Origin: CBDDLJ01 sp965230635
GTDB lineage: Bacteria; Pseudomonadota; Gammaproteobacteria; UBA1113
Direction: 5' to 3'
Assembly: GCA_965230635.1 (NCBI GenBank)
Contig: CBDDLJ010000023.1
Location: 62,001 to 126,000, forward strand
Length of the DNA: 64,000 bases
Both the position numbers and the translations under genes were made by a program. Shown here piece by piece: positions 24,485-33,131 of this stretch (position 1 is the stretch's first letter; every line of letters starts with the position of its first letter). The notes beneath the pieces were generated by a model. The model ran no database searches. It was not told the origin of the DNA and worked only from the letters and a program-made list of their open reading frames with translations.

Positions 24485-24809
24485 AGCAATCATTCGTCCT
24501 TATAAATTGGAAGAAGTACGGGAAGCATTAGCAAAACTGGACATTATGGGCATGAGCATTATGGAAATTAAAAGCTTGGGCCAACAAACTAGTCATACTG
24601 AAATTTATCGTGGGCGTAAAGTAAAAGTTGATTTCTTACCAAAAATAAAAATTGAATTAATTGTACGCGATGCTATTTTAGATGACGTGGTAAACCTGAT
24701 TATGGATACAGCTAGAACAGGTAAAATCGGTGACGGCAAAATCTTTATCAGCAATATCGAAACGATCTACCGCATACGAACTGGAGAAAAAGATGAAGAT
24801 GTAACATAG
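24471..24809 (+). CDS. glnB: PII nitrogen regulatory protein, T-loop lacks Tyr51, 112 aa
   Basis: The full-length PII fold is present: MKKIEAIIRPYKLEEVREAL at the start, T-loop HTEIYRGRKVKVDFLPK and C-terminal GKIGDGKIFI. The uridylylation Tyr51 of GlnB/GlnK (in the usual YRGAEYxVDF) is Val here, and the two preceding residues are Arg-Lys instead of Ala-Glu. Tyr46 is kept. The ATP-binding residues in GDGK and the 2-oxoglutarate-facing Gln39/Lys58 region remain. It probably still binds effectors but cannot be uridylylated at the usual site. It overlaps nadE by 14 bases and is translationally coupled to it. Confidence 0.9.
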   Translation: MKKIEAIIRPYKLEEVREALAKLDIMGMSIMEIKSLGQQTSHTEIYRGRKVKVDFLPKIKIELIVRDAILDDVVNLIMDTARTGKIGDGKIFISNIETIYRIRTGEKDEDVT

Positions 24810-24862
24810 ATGTGATTGTCACTACATAAGAATATGAATTTGATCTTATCCATTATCATTTA

Positions 24863-25723
24863 CTACGTTTTTTTTATCTTTGTCACAGGAATCTGAGCAA
24901 CACCTTCTTCATTAGCAACAAAAGTATGAGATTCTTTTGTTTTCCAAGCATGACCATAAATAATTTCATAACTTGCAGGATAATAGCCATTGGCTAACTG
25001 AAAAGATTGATATGCTGTTAACATTTTTTGTAGCTTTCCTTTTCCCGTTAATGTGCGTTGTCGCTGCTTTAATACATTATGTGCGCCTAAAGATTTTAAT
25101 TCTCGCATCATCACATTGATATCTGCGTACTCTAACTGGATCATTTCCATATCCATCACAGGATCAGAAAATTGACAATGTAATAATAAATCACCTATAT
25201 CATGCATATCAATAAATTCATTCACATGTTGCTCGTTATCTGCCGCTGCCCAGCTGGCACGCAATTCTTTCAAGGTATCAGGCCCCATGCTAGTAAACAT
25301 GAATAACCCTTCTGGCATCAACACGCGCTGCACTTCTCGTAACACGTCAGATAAATGATTACTCCACTGCAATGCACAGTTAGAATAAATCAAATCAACG
25401 GAATGGTCAGGTAATGGAATGTGATGCATATCTGCACATAAATAGTGGCTTTTCATCAGTAAGGATTTCTTCCTTTTAGCGTACTGCATCATAGCTTGTG
25501 CAAAATCTAATGCAATCACATTGGCTTTACGATACCGTTTTGTTAATTTATGGGTAAAATAACCCGTTCCTGCACCTAAGTCGATGATTCGTTGGGGTTG
25601 CATTGTCATAAAATCCAAGCGTGACAGCATACGCTGTCCGACTTCCCGTTGCACTCTAGCAACGGAATCATAACCATTTGCTACTTGATTAAATGCAACT
25701 TGTAGTGCTTTTTCATCAATCAT
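24863..25723 (-). CDS. bioC: Malonyl-ACP O-methyltransferase (BioC), 286 aa
   Basis: A class I methyltransferase with the SAM motif IIDLGAGTGYFT (about residue 46), VIALDFAQAM, and the BioC-type SNCALQW and GLFMFTSMGPDTLKELR segments. BioC methylates malonyl-ACP so that the fatty-acid enzymes can build pimeloyl-ACP methyl ester, the precursor of biotin. It is the last gene of the leftward bioB-F-H-C run and overlaps bioH by 8 bases. It is slightly longer than the E. coli protein, with a 30-residue C-terminal extension ending in basic residues. bioD does not follow. Confidence 0.92.
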   Translation of the reverse strand: MIDEKALQVAFNQVANGYDSVARVQREVGQRMLSRLDFMTMQPQRIIDLGAGTGYFTHKLTKRYRKANVIALDFAQAMMQYAKRKKSLLMKSHYLCADMHHIPLPDHSVDLIYSNCALQWSNHLSDVLREVQRVLMPEGLFMFTSMGPDTLKELRASWAAADNEQHVNEFIDMHDIGDLLLHCQFSDPVMDMEMIQLEYADINVMMRELKSLGAHNVLKQRQRTLTGKGKLQKMLTAYQSFQLANGYYPASYEIIYGHAWKTKESHTFVANEEGVAQIPVTKIKKT

Positions 25724-26498
25724 ACTGTTTCACCCAATCATTAATAACATTGACACACTCTGCTAGATGTGAAATAAAAGCAGCATGCCCGGCTTTTTCT
25801 ATTACTTTGGTGCTAATATGCGGATTATACAATAACAAATCTTCACTGACTTGTTTAGGCACCATGGCATCCATTTTACCAAATAATGCTAACATAGGCT
25901 GCTCTATTTTTGATAAACTGCTGCGCAAATCGGTTTTTTCTAATAAAGTTAAGCTTGCTGTTAGCACATTGATACTTGGCGGAGGTGCATATGTTAACAA
26001 CGATTGTGCTTGACGTAGATACAATTTGCTAGATTCCACTCCGTGAAATTGTAATGCGAGAAACCGTTTTAATGTGGTGGAATAATCTTCATGCAATTGT
26101 TGTGCAAATGCATAAAATTGCTTAACTGCCATGCCTGGCCAATCATTCTGTGCTATAAAACAAGGATTGCTCGCTATAGTAATAAGCCCTTTAACATATT
26201 GTTTATAACGTAAAGCCAATTCTGTTGCGATCATACCTCCTAAAGACCAACCAACAATGATACTGTTTTTTGGTATTTCAGGCACAAGCAGGGATAATAC
26301 CATATCCATAGAGTAATCTACTGGTGAATGTTGACTTCGACCAAAGCCAGGCAAGTCGATTAACGTTATACGAAATTGACACTGCAACGCAGTAGCAAAC
26401 TCATTCCATATGGCACTATTTGCACCCCAACCATGTAATAAAACCAAGTCTTGGTTACCATCACCGATGACTTTTTTATAAAGAGGTTTCGACAGCAT
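25716..26498 (-). CDS. bioH: Pimeloyl-ACP methyl ester carboxylesterase (BioH), 260 aa
   Basis: An alpha/beta hydrolase with HGWGANSAIW (oxyanion region), nucleophile Ser in VGWSLGG, Asp in LFGKMDAMVP and His in EKAGHAAF. It cleaves the methyl ester made by BioC products and frees pimeloyl-ACP for BioF. Its position inside the bio operon, overlapping bioF by 23 bases and bioC by 8, supports the assignment; in E. coli bioH is unlinked. Length is typical. Confidence 0.92.
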   Translation of the reverse strand: MLSKPLYKKVIGDGNQDLVLLHGWGANSAIWNEFATALQCQFRITLIDLPGFGRSQHSPVDYSMDMVLSLLVPEIPKNSIIVGWSLGGMIATELALRYKQYVKGLITIASNPCFIAQNDWPGMAVKQFYAFAQQLHEDYSTTLKRFLALQFHGVESSKLYLRQAQSLLTYAPPPSINVLTASLTLLEKTDLRSSLSKIEQPMLALFGKMDAMVPKQVSEDLLLYNPHISTKVIEKAGHAAFISHLAECVNVINDWVKQYD

Positions 26499-27660
26499 AG
26501 TGTGTATCCTGTAAGTAATGAGCTAATGCTTTCACCAATGCTAAGATCATAGCTTCCGTGTGTAATGCTGATAACACAATTCTTAAGCGAGAAGTCCCTT
26601 TAGGCACAGTAGGAGGACGCATGCAACCTACCAAAAAACCAGCTTTTAATAAAGCTTTTTGTAATAAATAAGCTTTATTAGCTGCACCAATAATAATTGG
26701 CTGTATCGCTGCTTTCGCTTTTGGCATACAAGGTATTCGATGCGCCTGTGCAAACTGGTGGAATAGTTGAATATTTTTCTGTAATGCTCGCTGTAGCTCA
26801 CCTTGTTGAATAATTTCTAGCGACATTAAACTCGCTGCAGCCATAGCCGGAGGTAATGCGGTAGAAAACATGTAAGTCCTTGAAAATTGGCGAATAGCTT
26901 CTATGATTTTCTGAGAGGCTAATACAAAAGCACCACTGGTCCCAAATGCTTTACCAAACGTCCCTACTAACACATTAATGTGTTTAGATGACAAACCATA
27001 ATGTGATAATGTTCCACGGCCATTATCACCTAATACACCAAAAGCATGTGCATCATCTAAATAGGTTAATGTATTAGCATCGTCAGCTAAACGTGTTAAC
27101 TCTGGTAATGGTGCCACATCACCATCCACGCTAAAAACACCTTCAGTGATAACTAACTTAGGCTTATCTTGATATTTTTGCAAAAAATTATCTAGCCTTT
27201 TCATAGAAGCATGTGGATAACGAAACATGTTACCGCCTGATAAGCGACCTGCATCTAATAAGGATGCATGATTTAATTTATCTTGCAAAATAACACTATC
27301 TTCACTGACTAGTGCATTAATAATCCCTATATTTGCCATATAACCACAGGGAAACAGCAAGGCACTGTCATAACCCATAAATGTTGCCAACGCTTGTTCT
27401 AATTTTTCGTGATCATCCGTTAATCCAGCTACTGCAGGAGATGCCGTAGCACCGACACCAACTCGTCTTGCAGCATCAACCAAGGCATTAATGACACGTG
27501 GATGTTGGCTTAAACCCAAATAATCGTTACTGGAAAAATTTAATTTTTTTTGACCTGAAATAATGGCAACAACACCGTTACGTTGTTCACTGACAACACG
27601 ATGTCGAACTAAGTCTGCCTGCTGCCAGTCATGCAGTTTTTTCTCTATGGTTAAGCGCAC
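26476..27660 (-). CDS. bioF: 8-amino-7-oxononanoate synthase (BioF), 394 aa
   Basis: A PLP enzyme of the alpha-oxoamine synthase family. Visible landmarks are NFSSNDYLGLSQHPRV, GATASPAVAGL, the substrate-binding TYLDDAHAFGVLG and the PLP Lys in GTFGKAFGTSGAF. It condenses pimeloyl-ACP with alanine in biotin synthesis. It overlaps bioB by 10 bases at its start and bioH by 23 at its end. Full length for the family. Confidence 0.93.
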   Translation of the reverse strand: MRLTIEKKLHDWQQADLVRHRVVSEQRNGVVAIISGQKKLNFSSNDYLGLSQHPRVINALVDAARRVGVGATASPAVAGLTDDHEKLEQALATFMGYDSALLFPCGYMANIGIINALVSEDSVILQDKLNHASLLDAGRLSGGNMFRYPHASMKRLDNFLQKYQDKPKLVITEGVFSVDGDVAPLPELTRLADDANTLTYLDDAHAFGVLGDNGRGTLSHYGLSSKHINVLVGTFGKAFGTSGAFVLASQKIIEAIRQFSRTYMFSTALPPAMAAASLMSLEIIQQGELQRALQKNIQLFHQFAQAHRIPCMPKAKAAIQPIIIGAANKAYLLQKALLKAGFLVGCMRPPTVPKGTSRLRIVLSALHTEAMILALVKALAHYLQDTHYAVETSL

Positions 27661-28661
27661 TCTTCACCTGCAGTTGTTGCTGCATTATATGCGTTTAAGT
27701 CTAATGATTTCATGCCCAATTCAGCAAATAACTGTCTGTCATCGTTCATATCTGGGTTATCTGCTGTCAATAATTTTTCACCTAAAAAAATCGAATTAAC
27801 ACCAGCAAAAAATGTCCATGCTTGCATTTCCTGACTCATCTCAGTGCGCCCAGCACTCAAACGTACAAATGATTTTGGCATCATAATACGTGCCATTGCC
27901 ACGGTACGAATAAATTCAAATGGATCCAATGGTGTCGCATTTTCTAATGGTGTCCCTGGCATTGGGATCAACATATTGATTGGAACGCTTTGTGGATGTT
28001 CTGGTAAGTTAGCTAACTGTTGTAATAAACCGGCACGATCTTCGCGTGCCTCACCCAAGCCAACGATACCGCCACAACATACATTAATACCATACTCACG
28101 AACATGCGCTAATGTATCTAAGCGATCTTGATATGTCCGTGTACTTGTTATTTTTCCATAGTATTCCGGCGATGTATCTAAATTGTGATTATAATAATCC
28201 AAACCCGCCTCCGCTAATTGCTTCGTTTGCTCAGCGGTTAACATACCTAAAGTTGCACATGTTTCCAACCCCATGTCTTTAACTTGTTTAATTGTTTCTA
28301 ACACAGTGGACAAATCTTTTTCAGGCGGCCCACGCCAAGCAGCACCCATACAAAACCGTGTCGCCCCCGCTGCTTTTGCTTTTTTTGCTGCTGCTAAGGT
28401 TTCTTCAATCGGCAGTAATTTTTGTTTTTCAATGTTAGCATTATGATGTCCACTTTGTGAGCAATAGCTGCAGTCTTCTGGGCATAAGCCAGTTTTTATA
28501 CTGTGCAAAATACACTCTTGCACTTCATTAGGATTAAAATAACGACGATGAACAGTTTGTGCTGTATATAATAAGTCCATAAAAGGCCAGTTAAACAAGT
28601 CAATAATCTCTGACTTAGCCCAGTCATGGCGACATATTCCAACTGTATAATCATAAAACAT
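27651..28661 (-). CDS. bioB: Biotin synthase (BioB), 336 aa
   Basis: A radical SAM enzyme with the CxxxCxxC cluster motif (GLCPEDCSYCSQSGHH), then ATRFCMGAAWRGP, YNHNLDTSPEYY, GGIVGLGEA and a C-terminal RLSAGRTEMS, all BioB-specific. It inserts sulfur into dethiobiotin. The frame extends to 28694, but ATG 28661 is preceded by AAGGAGAGACTTCAT, a strong ribosome site. It is the first gene of the operon and is transcribed away from bioA across a BirA-type operator. Confidence 0.95.
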   Translation of the reverse strand: MFYDYTVGICRHDWAKSEIIDLFNWPFMDLLYTAQTVHRRYFNPNEVQECILHSIKTGLCPEDCSYCSQSGHHNANIEKQKLLPIEETLAAAKKAKAAGATRFCMGAAWRGPPEKDLSTVLETIKQVKDMGLETCATLGMLTAEQTKQLAEAGLDYYNHNLDTSPEYYGKITSTRTYQDRLDTLAHVREYGINVCCGGIVGLGEAREDRAGLLQQLANLPEHPQSVPINMLIPMPGTPLENATPLDPFEFIRTVAMARIMMPKSFVRLSAGRTEMSQEMQAWTFFAGVNSIFLGEKLLTADNPDMNDDRQLFAELGMKSLDLNAYNAATTAGEECA

Positions 28662-28715
28662 ATGAAGTCTCTCCTTGAATATAGAATGCAGCAATATTTA
28701 GCTATTTATTGTTTT

Positions 28716-28748
28716 TTGTCAACCAAAATTCGATATGTTAGTTGACAG
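28716..28748. promoter_or_regulatory. Probable BirA operator between bioB and bioA
   Basis: TTGTCAACC, 15 bases, then AGTTGACAG forms an interrupted palindrome that resembles the gammaproteobacterial BirA box (TTGTAAACC-N15-GGTTTACAA). It lies in the divergent bioB/bioA gap. It overlaps the farthest-upstream ATG of the bioA frame, which argues for a downstream bioA start. Biotinyl-AMP-bound BirA would repress both directions. Confidence 0.65.
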
Positions 28749-28797
28749 TGATGATTTTTTTTCGCATCATTTTGCTACATCCTATATGGAGCAAACA

Positions 28798-30111
28798 ATG
28801 ACGCATGTTTGGCACCCTTGCACACAAATGAAAGACTATGAAAAATATCCACCATTGGCTATCAAATCAGCGCAAGATTGCTATTTAACCCTAAAAGACG
28901 GTAGGCAGTTAATTGACGCCAATGCCAGCTGGTGGTGCAAAATTGTGGGTCATAATGATCCACGCTTACAACAAGCTTTAATTAAACAAGCCCAACAATT
29001 TGAACATGTGATTTTAGCCGATACCACCAACGACTCCATTGAACAGTTAGCCGAAAAATTAAGTACTCTCACTCCGCATTTACATCATGTGCAATTTGCT
29101 AGCGATGGCGCCTGCGCGATTGAAATTGCGTCTAAATTAGCATTACATGCTCAAAGTATTCGTGGACAAAAAAAACGAACCCGTTTTCTTGCCTTACAAC
29201 ACAGTTACCATGGTGAAACAGCATTGGCTTTAAGCCTAAGCGATGAAGGCCGCTTTCGTGCACCCTATGAAGCCATCTTACTGGACACACCTTTTCTAAA
29301 CAATATTCCTTATGTCAATCAACGTCACGACCCATTATGGCAAAATTGTCAAGCTATGTGGCCAGCAATAGAAGCACAATTAACACCACTAGCTGATGAA
29401 CTCTGCGCTATTATTGTCGAGCCGATTGTTCAAGGCTCTGGTGGCATGCGAATTTATAGCCAAGACTTTCTAAGTAAATTGGCAGCTTGGGCCAATGTGC
29501 ATGATATTTATCTTATTGCTGATGAAATTATGACAGGATTAGGACGGACAGGCAAAATGCTTGCTTGTGAACACGCAAATATTAAGCCAGATTTTATATG
29601 CTTATCCAAAACTCTCACTGCGGGTTATTTACCCTTAAGTGCCACGCTGACAACAGATGCCGTCTATGATTTATTTTACGACGATTATGAAACAGGCAAA
29701 ACGTTTATGCACTCACATACACAAGCAGGCAATGCCTTAGCCGTTGCTGTTGCCAACACAGCACTAGATATTATCTCGCAAGAAAAATTATATCAACGTG
29801 CACAAACACTAGAAATAGACATGTTAACTGCCATGACAAAAGTTGCGAAAAAAACAGGTGTTTTAACTAACTTACGTGCTATAGGCGGCATTGTTGCTGC
29901 TGATATTATCATCCCCCATGATAAAAAATCATTACGCTTAGGCTATGCTATTTACCAAGAAGCGGTCAAGCGTGGGGCCTTGCTAAGACCGTTAGAAAAT
30001 ACCTTATATTGGCTACCTCCTTTGACAATTAAAAACAACACTTTAGCTGACTTGGCTGACATAACAGAGCAAGCCATAGTGGCTGGCTATCACAATGTAA
30101 ACTCACTGTAA
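28798..30111 (+). CDS. bioA: Adenosylmethionine-8-amino-7-oxononanoate aminotransferase (BioA), 437 aa
   Basis: A class III aminotransferase with the BioA N-terminal block THVWHPCTQMKDY, ANASWWCKIVGHNDPRL, HSYHGETALALSLS, IVEPIVQGSGGMR, DEIMTGLGRTG and the PLP Lys in CLSKTLTAGYLPLS. It transfers the amino group of SAM to KAPA to give DAPA. The frame opens at 28735, but that ATG sits in the operator. ATG 28798, with GGAG 6 bases upstream, fits both the ribosome site and the family N terminus. It is divergent from bioB. Confidence 0.93.
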   Translation: MTHVWHPCTQMKDYEKYPPLAIKSAQDCYLTLKDGRQLIDANASWWCKIVGHNDPRLQQALIKQAQQFEHVILADTTNDSIEQLAEKLSTLTPHLHHVQFASDGACAIEIASKLALHAQSIRGQKKRTRFLALQHSYHGETALALSLSDEGRFRAPYEAILLDTPFLNNIPYVNQRHDPLWQNCQAMWPAIEAQLTPLADELCAIIVEPIVQGSGGMRIYSQDFLSKLAAWANVHDIYLIADEIMTGLGRTGKMLACEHANIKPDFICLSKTLTAGYLPLSATLTTDAVYDLFYDDYETGKTFMHSHTQAGNALAVAVANTALDIISQEKLYQRAQTLEIDMLTAMTKVAKKTGVLTNLRAIGGIVAADIIIPHDKKSLRLGYAIYQEAVKRGALLRPLENTLYWLPPLTIKNNTLADLADITEQAIVAGYHNVNSL

Positions 30112-30254
30112 GCCGTTGCAATATTACCAAAAAAATTAACATTAGCACGTTAGAAAAATATTCTTCTTTATTTTCAATCAAGCAATGTCTATTTATAGAG
30201 AAGCTCATGAGTTACTGCAGATCCTGCTACACAATATTCAGATGAGAGAACATT

Positions 30255-30417
30255 TATAGCGGTTCCCTATATTGTTGACCTATTCTAAGCGAGTATAGTG
30301 TTTGCTTGCGAGGTTTCAAAAGCGACGTTTACTATTGTAAATAAGGTTTTGAATAACGAAGTAAGCAGGCGCTAGATGAAGTCTTAGAATAGGTCAACAA
30401 TATAGGGAACCGCTATA
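30255..30417. mobile_element. MITE-like palindromic element, subfamily I (163 bp)
   Basis: Ends TATAGCGGTTCCCTATATTG and the exact reverse complement at 30,398-30,417, then TTGACCTATTCTAAG inward on both sides, and the common core GCGAGTATAGTGTTTGCTTG. It lies between bioA and comF. The rest of this gap (30,112-30,712) holds a solo element end at 30,496 and no convincing gene. Confidence 0.85.
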
Positions 30418-30495
30418 AGCAACGATAGTACAGCAAGATATATATATATTCTGTTTTTTTATTGAGAAGGAAGAGTTATGGTGTTCATTTCAAAA

Positions 30496-30515
30496 CAATA
30501 TAGGGAAACGCTATA
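30496..30515. repeat. Solo right end of the MITE family
   Basis: CAATATAGGGAAACGCTATA equals the terminal 20 bases of the subfamily I element. No partner arm lies within a few hundred bases in matching orientation except the complete element at 30,255. Confidence 0.6.
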
Positions 30516-30712
30516 ACACAGTGATTGCAGCAAAAGGATTATTCTGTTCTGTATACATACAGCCATCGAAACTGACACTGTTGGCGTATGCCAGCAATCG
30601 GTAGAAAAGAGAATACACGACATGCTGCGTAATGTAGGCGTATCATGCAACAACTGGGTGATATTATTTATGCTATAGTAAACATTCAATTTCCAGCAAT
30701 GAAAACCTAGCT

Positions 30713-31417
30713 ATGTTAAAAAAAATATCTTCTTTATTTGCAATCAAACAATGTCTTTTATGCCAACAACCTTTGCTAAGACAAAACATTCACAGCCCGT
30801 TCTTTTGTGATACCTGTTACCTAGACTTGCCTTGGCATTCACAAGCCTGCTTTCGTTGTGGAAACGTCTTTTCTATAACAGATGATCAACCAATTTGTGG
30901 CCAGTGTCTATTACAACCCCCGCCGTACCAGCGACTCATTGCCACATGGTATTATCATTCACCTATACGTGAAATTATCGCTGCGTTAAAGTTTAAACAT
31001 AACTTTTGTTATGCAACTGCATTAGCTCAACACTTATTAACTAGCATCAATAATAATTATTTGCATGACTTGCCTGACCGTATTATTCCTGTACCGTTAC
31101 ATAGGCACCGATTAAGACAAAGAGGTTTTAATCAAGCTCAAATAATCGCAAAAAAGATTGCAAAAAAACTACAATTGCCCCTGGATATTCATAGCTGCCA
31201 GCGCATCCTAGCAACCAAAGCACAAGCAAATTTACCATCAGATAAAAGAAATCGAAATGTTCTAAACGCTTTCCAATGTAAAACACATTTGCATGGTGAA
31301 ACCATTGCTATTGTTGATGATATTGTCACCACGGGTAGTACCGTGTCAGAATTAGCACGTTGTTTCTACCAAGCAGGAGCAAACAATGTTCACGTTTGGT
31401 GTTGCGCTAAAACATAG
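30713..31417 (+). CDS. comF: ComF-family phosphoribosyltransferase-like protein, 234 aa
   Basis: An N-terminal zinc ribbon with CLLCQQPLL, CDTCYLDLPW, CFRCGN and CGQCL pairs is followed by a PRT domain with RQRGFNQAQIIAKKI and the PRPP-binding loop IAIVDDIVTTGSTVSELA. ComF/GntX proteins assist DNA uptake in naturally competent bacteria, probably in ssDNA handling after import. In many gammaproteobacteria the gene sits beside bioH; here it is near bioA. A MITE end begins 4 bases after its stop. Confidence 0.88.
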   Translation: MLKKISSLFAIKQCLLCQQPLLRQNIHSPFFCDTCYLDLPWHSQACFRCGNVFSITDDQPICGQCLLQPPPYQRLIATWYYHSPIREIIAALKFKHNFCYATALAQHLLTSINNNYLHDLPDRIIPVPLHRHRLRQRGFNQAQIIAKKIAKKLQLPLDIHSCQRILATKAQANLPSDKRNRNVLNAFQCKTHLHGETIAIVDDIVTTGSTVSELARCFYQAGANNVHVWCCAKT

Positions 31418-31420
31418 CGC

Positions 31421-31442
31421 AACAATATAGGGAACCGCTATA
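31421..31442. repeat. Solo MITE end directly after comF
   Basis: AACAATATAGGGAACCGCTATA matches the right terminus of the subfamily I element. It starts 4 bases past the comF stop codon, so it may serve as, or replace, the native 3' region. Confidence 0.6.
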
Positions 31443-31471
31443 AGTTAGTCTTTAAAAAATGAAGAACAACC

Positions 31472-32602
31472 TTATGACGACGCAACGATATCATTCAATT
31501 GCACCATATTAATGCAGCCATCTTCGCCCAAAAAACACTTACCAAATACTTGGCTAAGTATTTCATTTCCAGCACTAGCAATATCGTCATCTTTACCTAA
31601 AATAACTAGATTTAATAACACTAATGCTTGCTTTTCTGACGATTCAACCACATCGGCAAGTTTCTGTAATTGATATTTTTCAAATAGCTTTGGCATGAGT
31701 GATCGATTACCAGCTGGCACACAATACCAAGCTAAATACAATGCCAATAATTGATTGCCTTGCATTGCTTCGTTAAATAAACGATTGACTAATAAGCCAA
31801 CTGGCATACGCCAAGCATCACGCTCAAAGCCGCGACAAATAAGGAATAAGGCATGCTGTGCTAATTGTAAATTGTCACTCTTAGCAATGCGTAATAACAA
31901 TTGTAAACTTTTTTCTTGGTTACGAGGCAAACTCACAGCCGACGCTAATGGCTCTTCACCTAACACTGTCATACCAACTAACCATGCTGCATAGCCAAGC
32001 ATTGCTGGATAATAATCCTTTTCTGTTAGTTGTTCGCACAAAAAAGCCAATTGATTAACATCTTGCTCAATAATACCGCGCCCGTAGGAATATGCCATAA
32101 TAATTTCTTCAATGGCAGGTCGGTGCTGTTGCGCAACCGCCTGTTCAAAATAATAAATCGCTAAACGGCGACGTTCTGCTAATGAAAAATTAGCAAGATA
32201 ATTAGCTGCTGCTGACTCTAATAGCTTAAACTTGCCAACACCCGCATAACAGCAAGCCAAACGATAAGCCGCTTCTGCATGACCACGTTCTGAGGCAACT
32301 TTTAAAAAAGCAACTGCCTCCCTTGGTGGAAAATTTACATGATTTTTGCTGTCTAGCACACGTAACGCCAAAATAAATGGTGCTTCTTTTGAACCAAAAT
32401 CGGCCGCAATCAACAGTTCTTCATTAACCACTTTGTGGATATCTTTATCCAAATCAGTGGCCAATAATTTCAGCGCTTCATCTAAGTGGAGTTGGGCTCG
32501 CTGTGCGGCAACTTCAAGGTTAATGACCGGGTATTCTTTATTACCAATACGTAAAGGGTTATAGACGGAACAATACCGTCTGGTTTCATCACTACAATCC
32601 AT
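31472..32602 (-). CDS. Sel1/TPR-like helical repeat protein, 376 aa
   Basis: No signal peptide is visible. The body is a string of helical pairs with Sel1-like signatures, e.g. AVAFLKVASERGHAEAAYRL, RLAIYYFEQAVAQQHRPAIE and NEAMQGNQLLALYLAWYC. Such repeats usually mediate protein-protein contacts. In Legionella relatives they appear in host-interaction proteins, but nothing here proves secretion. It is convergent with comF. I do not recognise a closer family. Confidence 0.65.
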   Translation of the reverse strand: MDCSDETRRYCSVYNPLRIGNKEYPVINLEVAAQRAQLHLDEALKLLATDLDKDIHKVVNEELLIAADFGSKEAPFILALRVLDSKNHVNFPPREAVAFLKVASERGHAEAAYRLACCYAGVGKFKLLESAAANYLANFSLAERRRLAIYYFEQAVAQQHRPAIEEIIMAYSYGRGIIEQDVNQLAFLCEQLTEKDYYPAMLGYAAWLVGMTVLGEEPLASAVSLPRNQEKSLQLLLRIAKSDNLQLAQHALFLICRGFERDAWRMPVGLLVNRLFNEAMQGNQLLALYLAWYCVPAGNRSLMPKLFEKYQLQKLADVVESSEKQALVLLNLVILGKDDDIASAGNEILSQVFGKCFLGEDGCINMVQLNDIVASS

Positions 32603-32950
32603 TGTATCCTCTTTTCATCCAATGACTACACAGGATAATCCTAATCTCTGTGCTCAATTTGCCCACCTTTTGTCAAAGACAAACTCATCAATATCTCTTT
32701 TCTACCACGTTCTTGAAAAAGTTGTCAAGAAAAATCAAAAACTTGTCTGCATTTGGACGATTTGCGATAATAATAGCCGTTGTTTAAGACCGGTGAAATC
32801 GACTCACCCCATTTAATCGATTGTTATAGTCGACTGCTAAGACGAGACAGGTAAAGAAGATACCATTGCTGTAACAAACGAGAAAACCGTCACGGCAAAA
32901 AAGTGCAATAATTGCACAATCAGTGGGAAGGTAAAAATAGCTTTAGAAAC

Positions 32951-33091
32951 ATTATAGCACTGTTGTTAGAACAATCATGGGCAACTATTAGAGAAATAAT
33001 ATGATTAAAAACCAGCAAGCTGACCATGTATTGATCAGGCAGTAGCCCTTAAAATACCTGATATTTTGTCTAGCTAATGGGGTCCGCTATA
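32951..33091 (-). repeat. Remnant copy of the F-box/LRR 3' end and flank
   Basis: Read on the minus strand, TATAGCGGACCCCATTAGCT then AGACAAAATATCAGGTATTT matches the last codons, stop and flank of the LRR genes at 16,930-16,967. It continues as CTGCCTGATCAATACATGGT, TTGCTGGTTTTTAATCAT, TTTCTCTAATAGTTGCCCAT and AACAACAGTGCTAT. This parallels the flank of copy 1 at 15,062-15,170 with substitutions. No LRR repeats remain. The rest of the 32,603-33,131 gap shows no convincing gene. Confidence 0.75.
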
Positions 33092-33131
33092 TATGATATA
33101 ATTGGTGTGTACCAAAAGTCCGGATACATTT

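Noticed and set aside
30459..30689. Minus-strand 76-aa open frame between bioA and comF
   Set aside because: It has low-complexity content, runs through a solo MITE end and has no ribosome site.
32622..32816. Plus-strand 64-aa open frame before mrdA
   Set aside because: No family resemblance. It lies in a region with a flank remnant and has no clear ribosome site.
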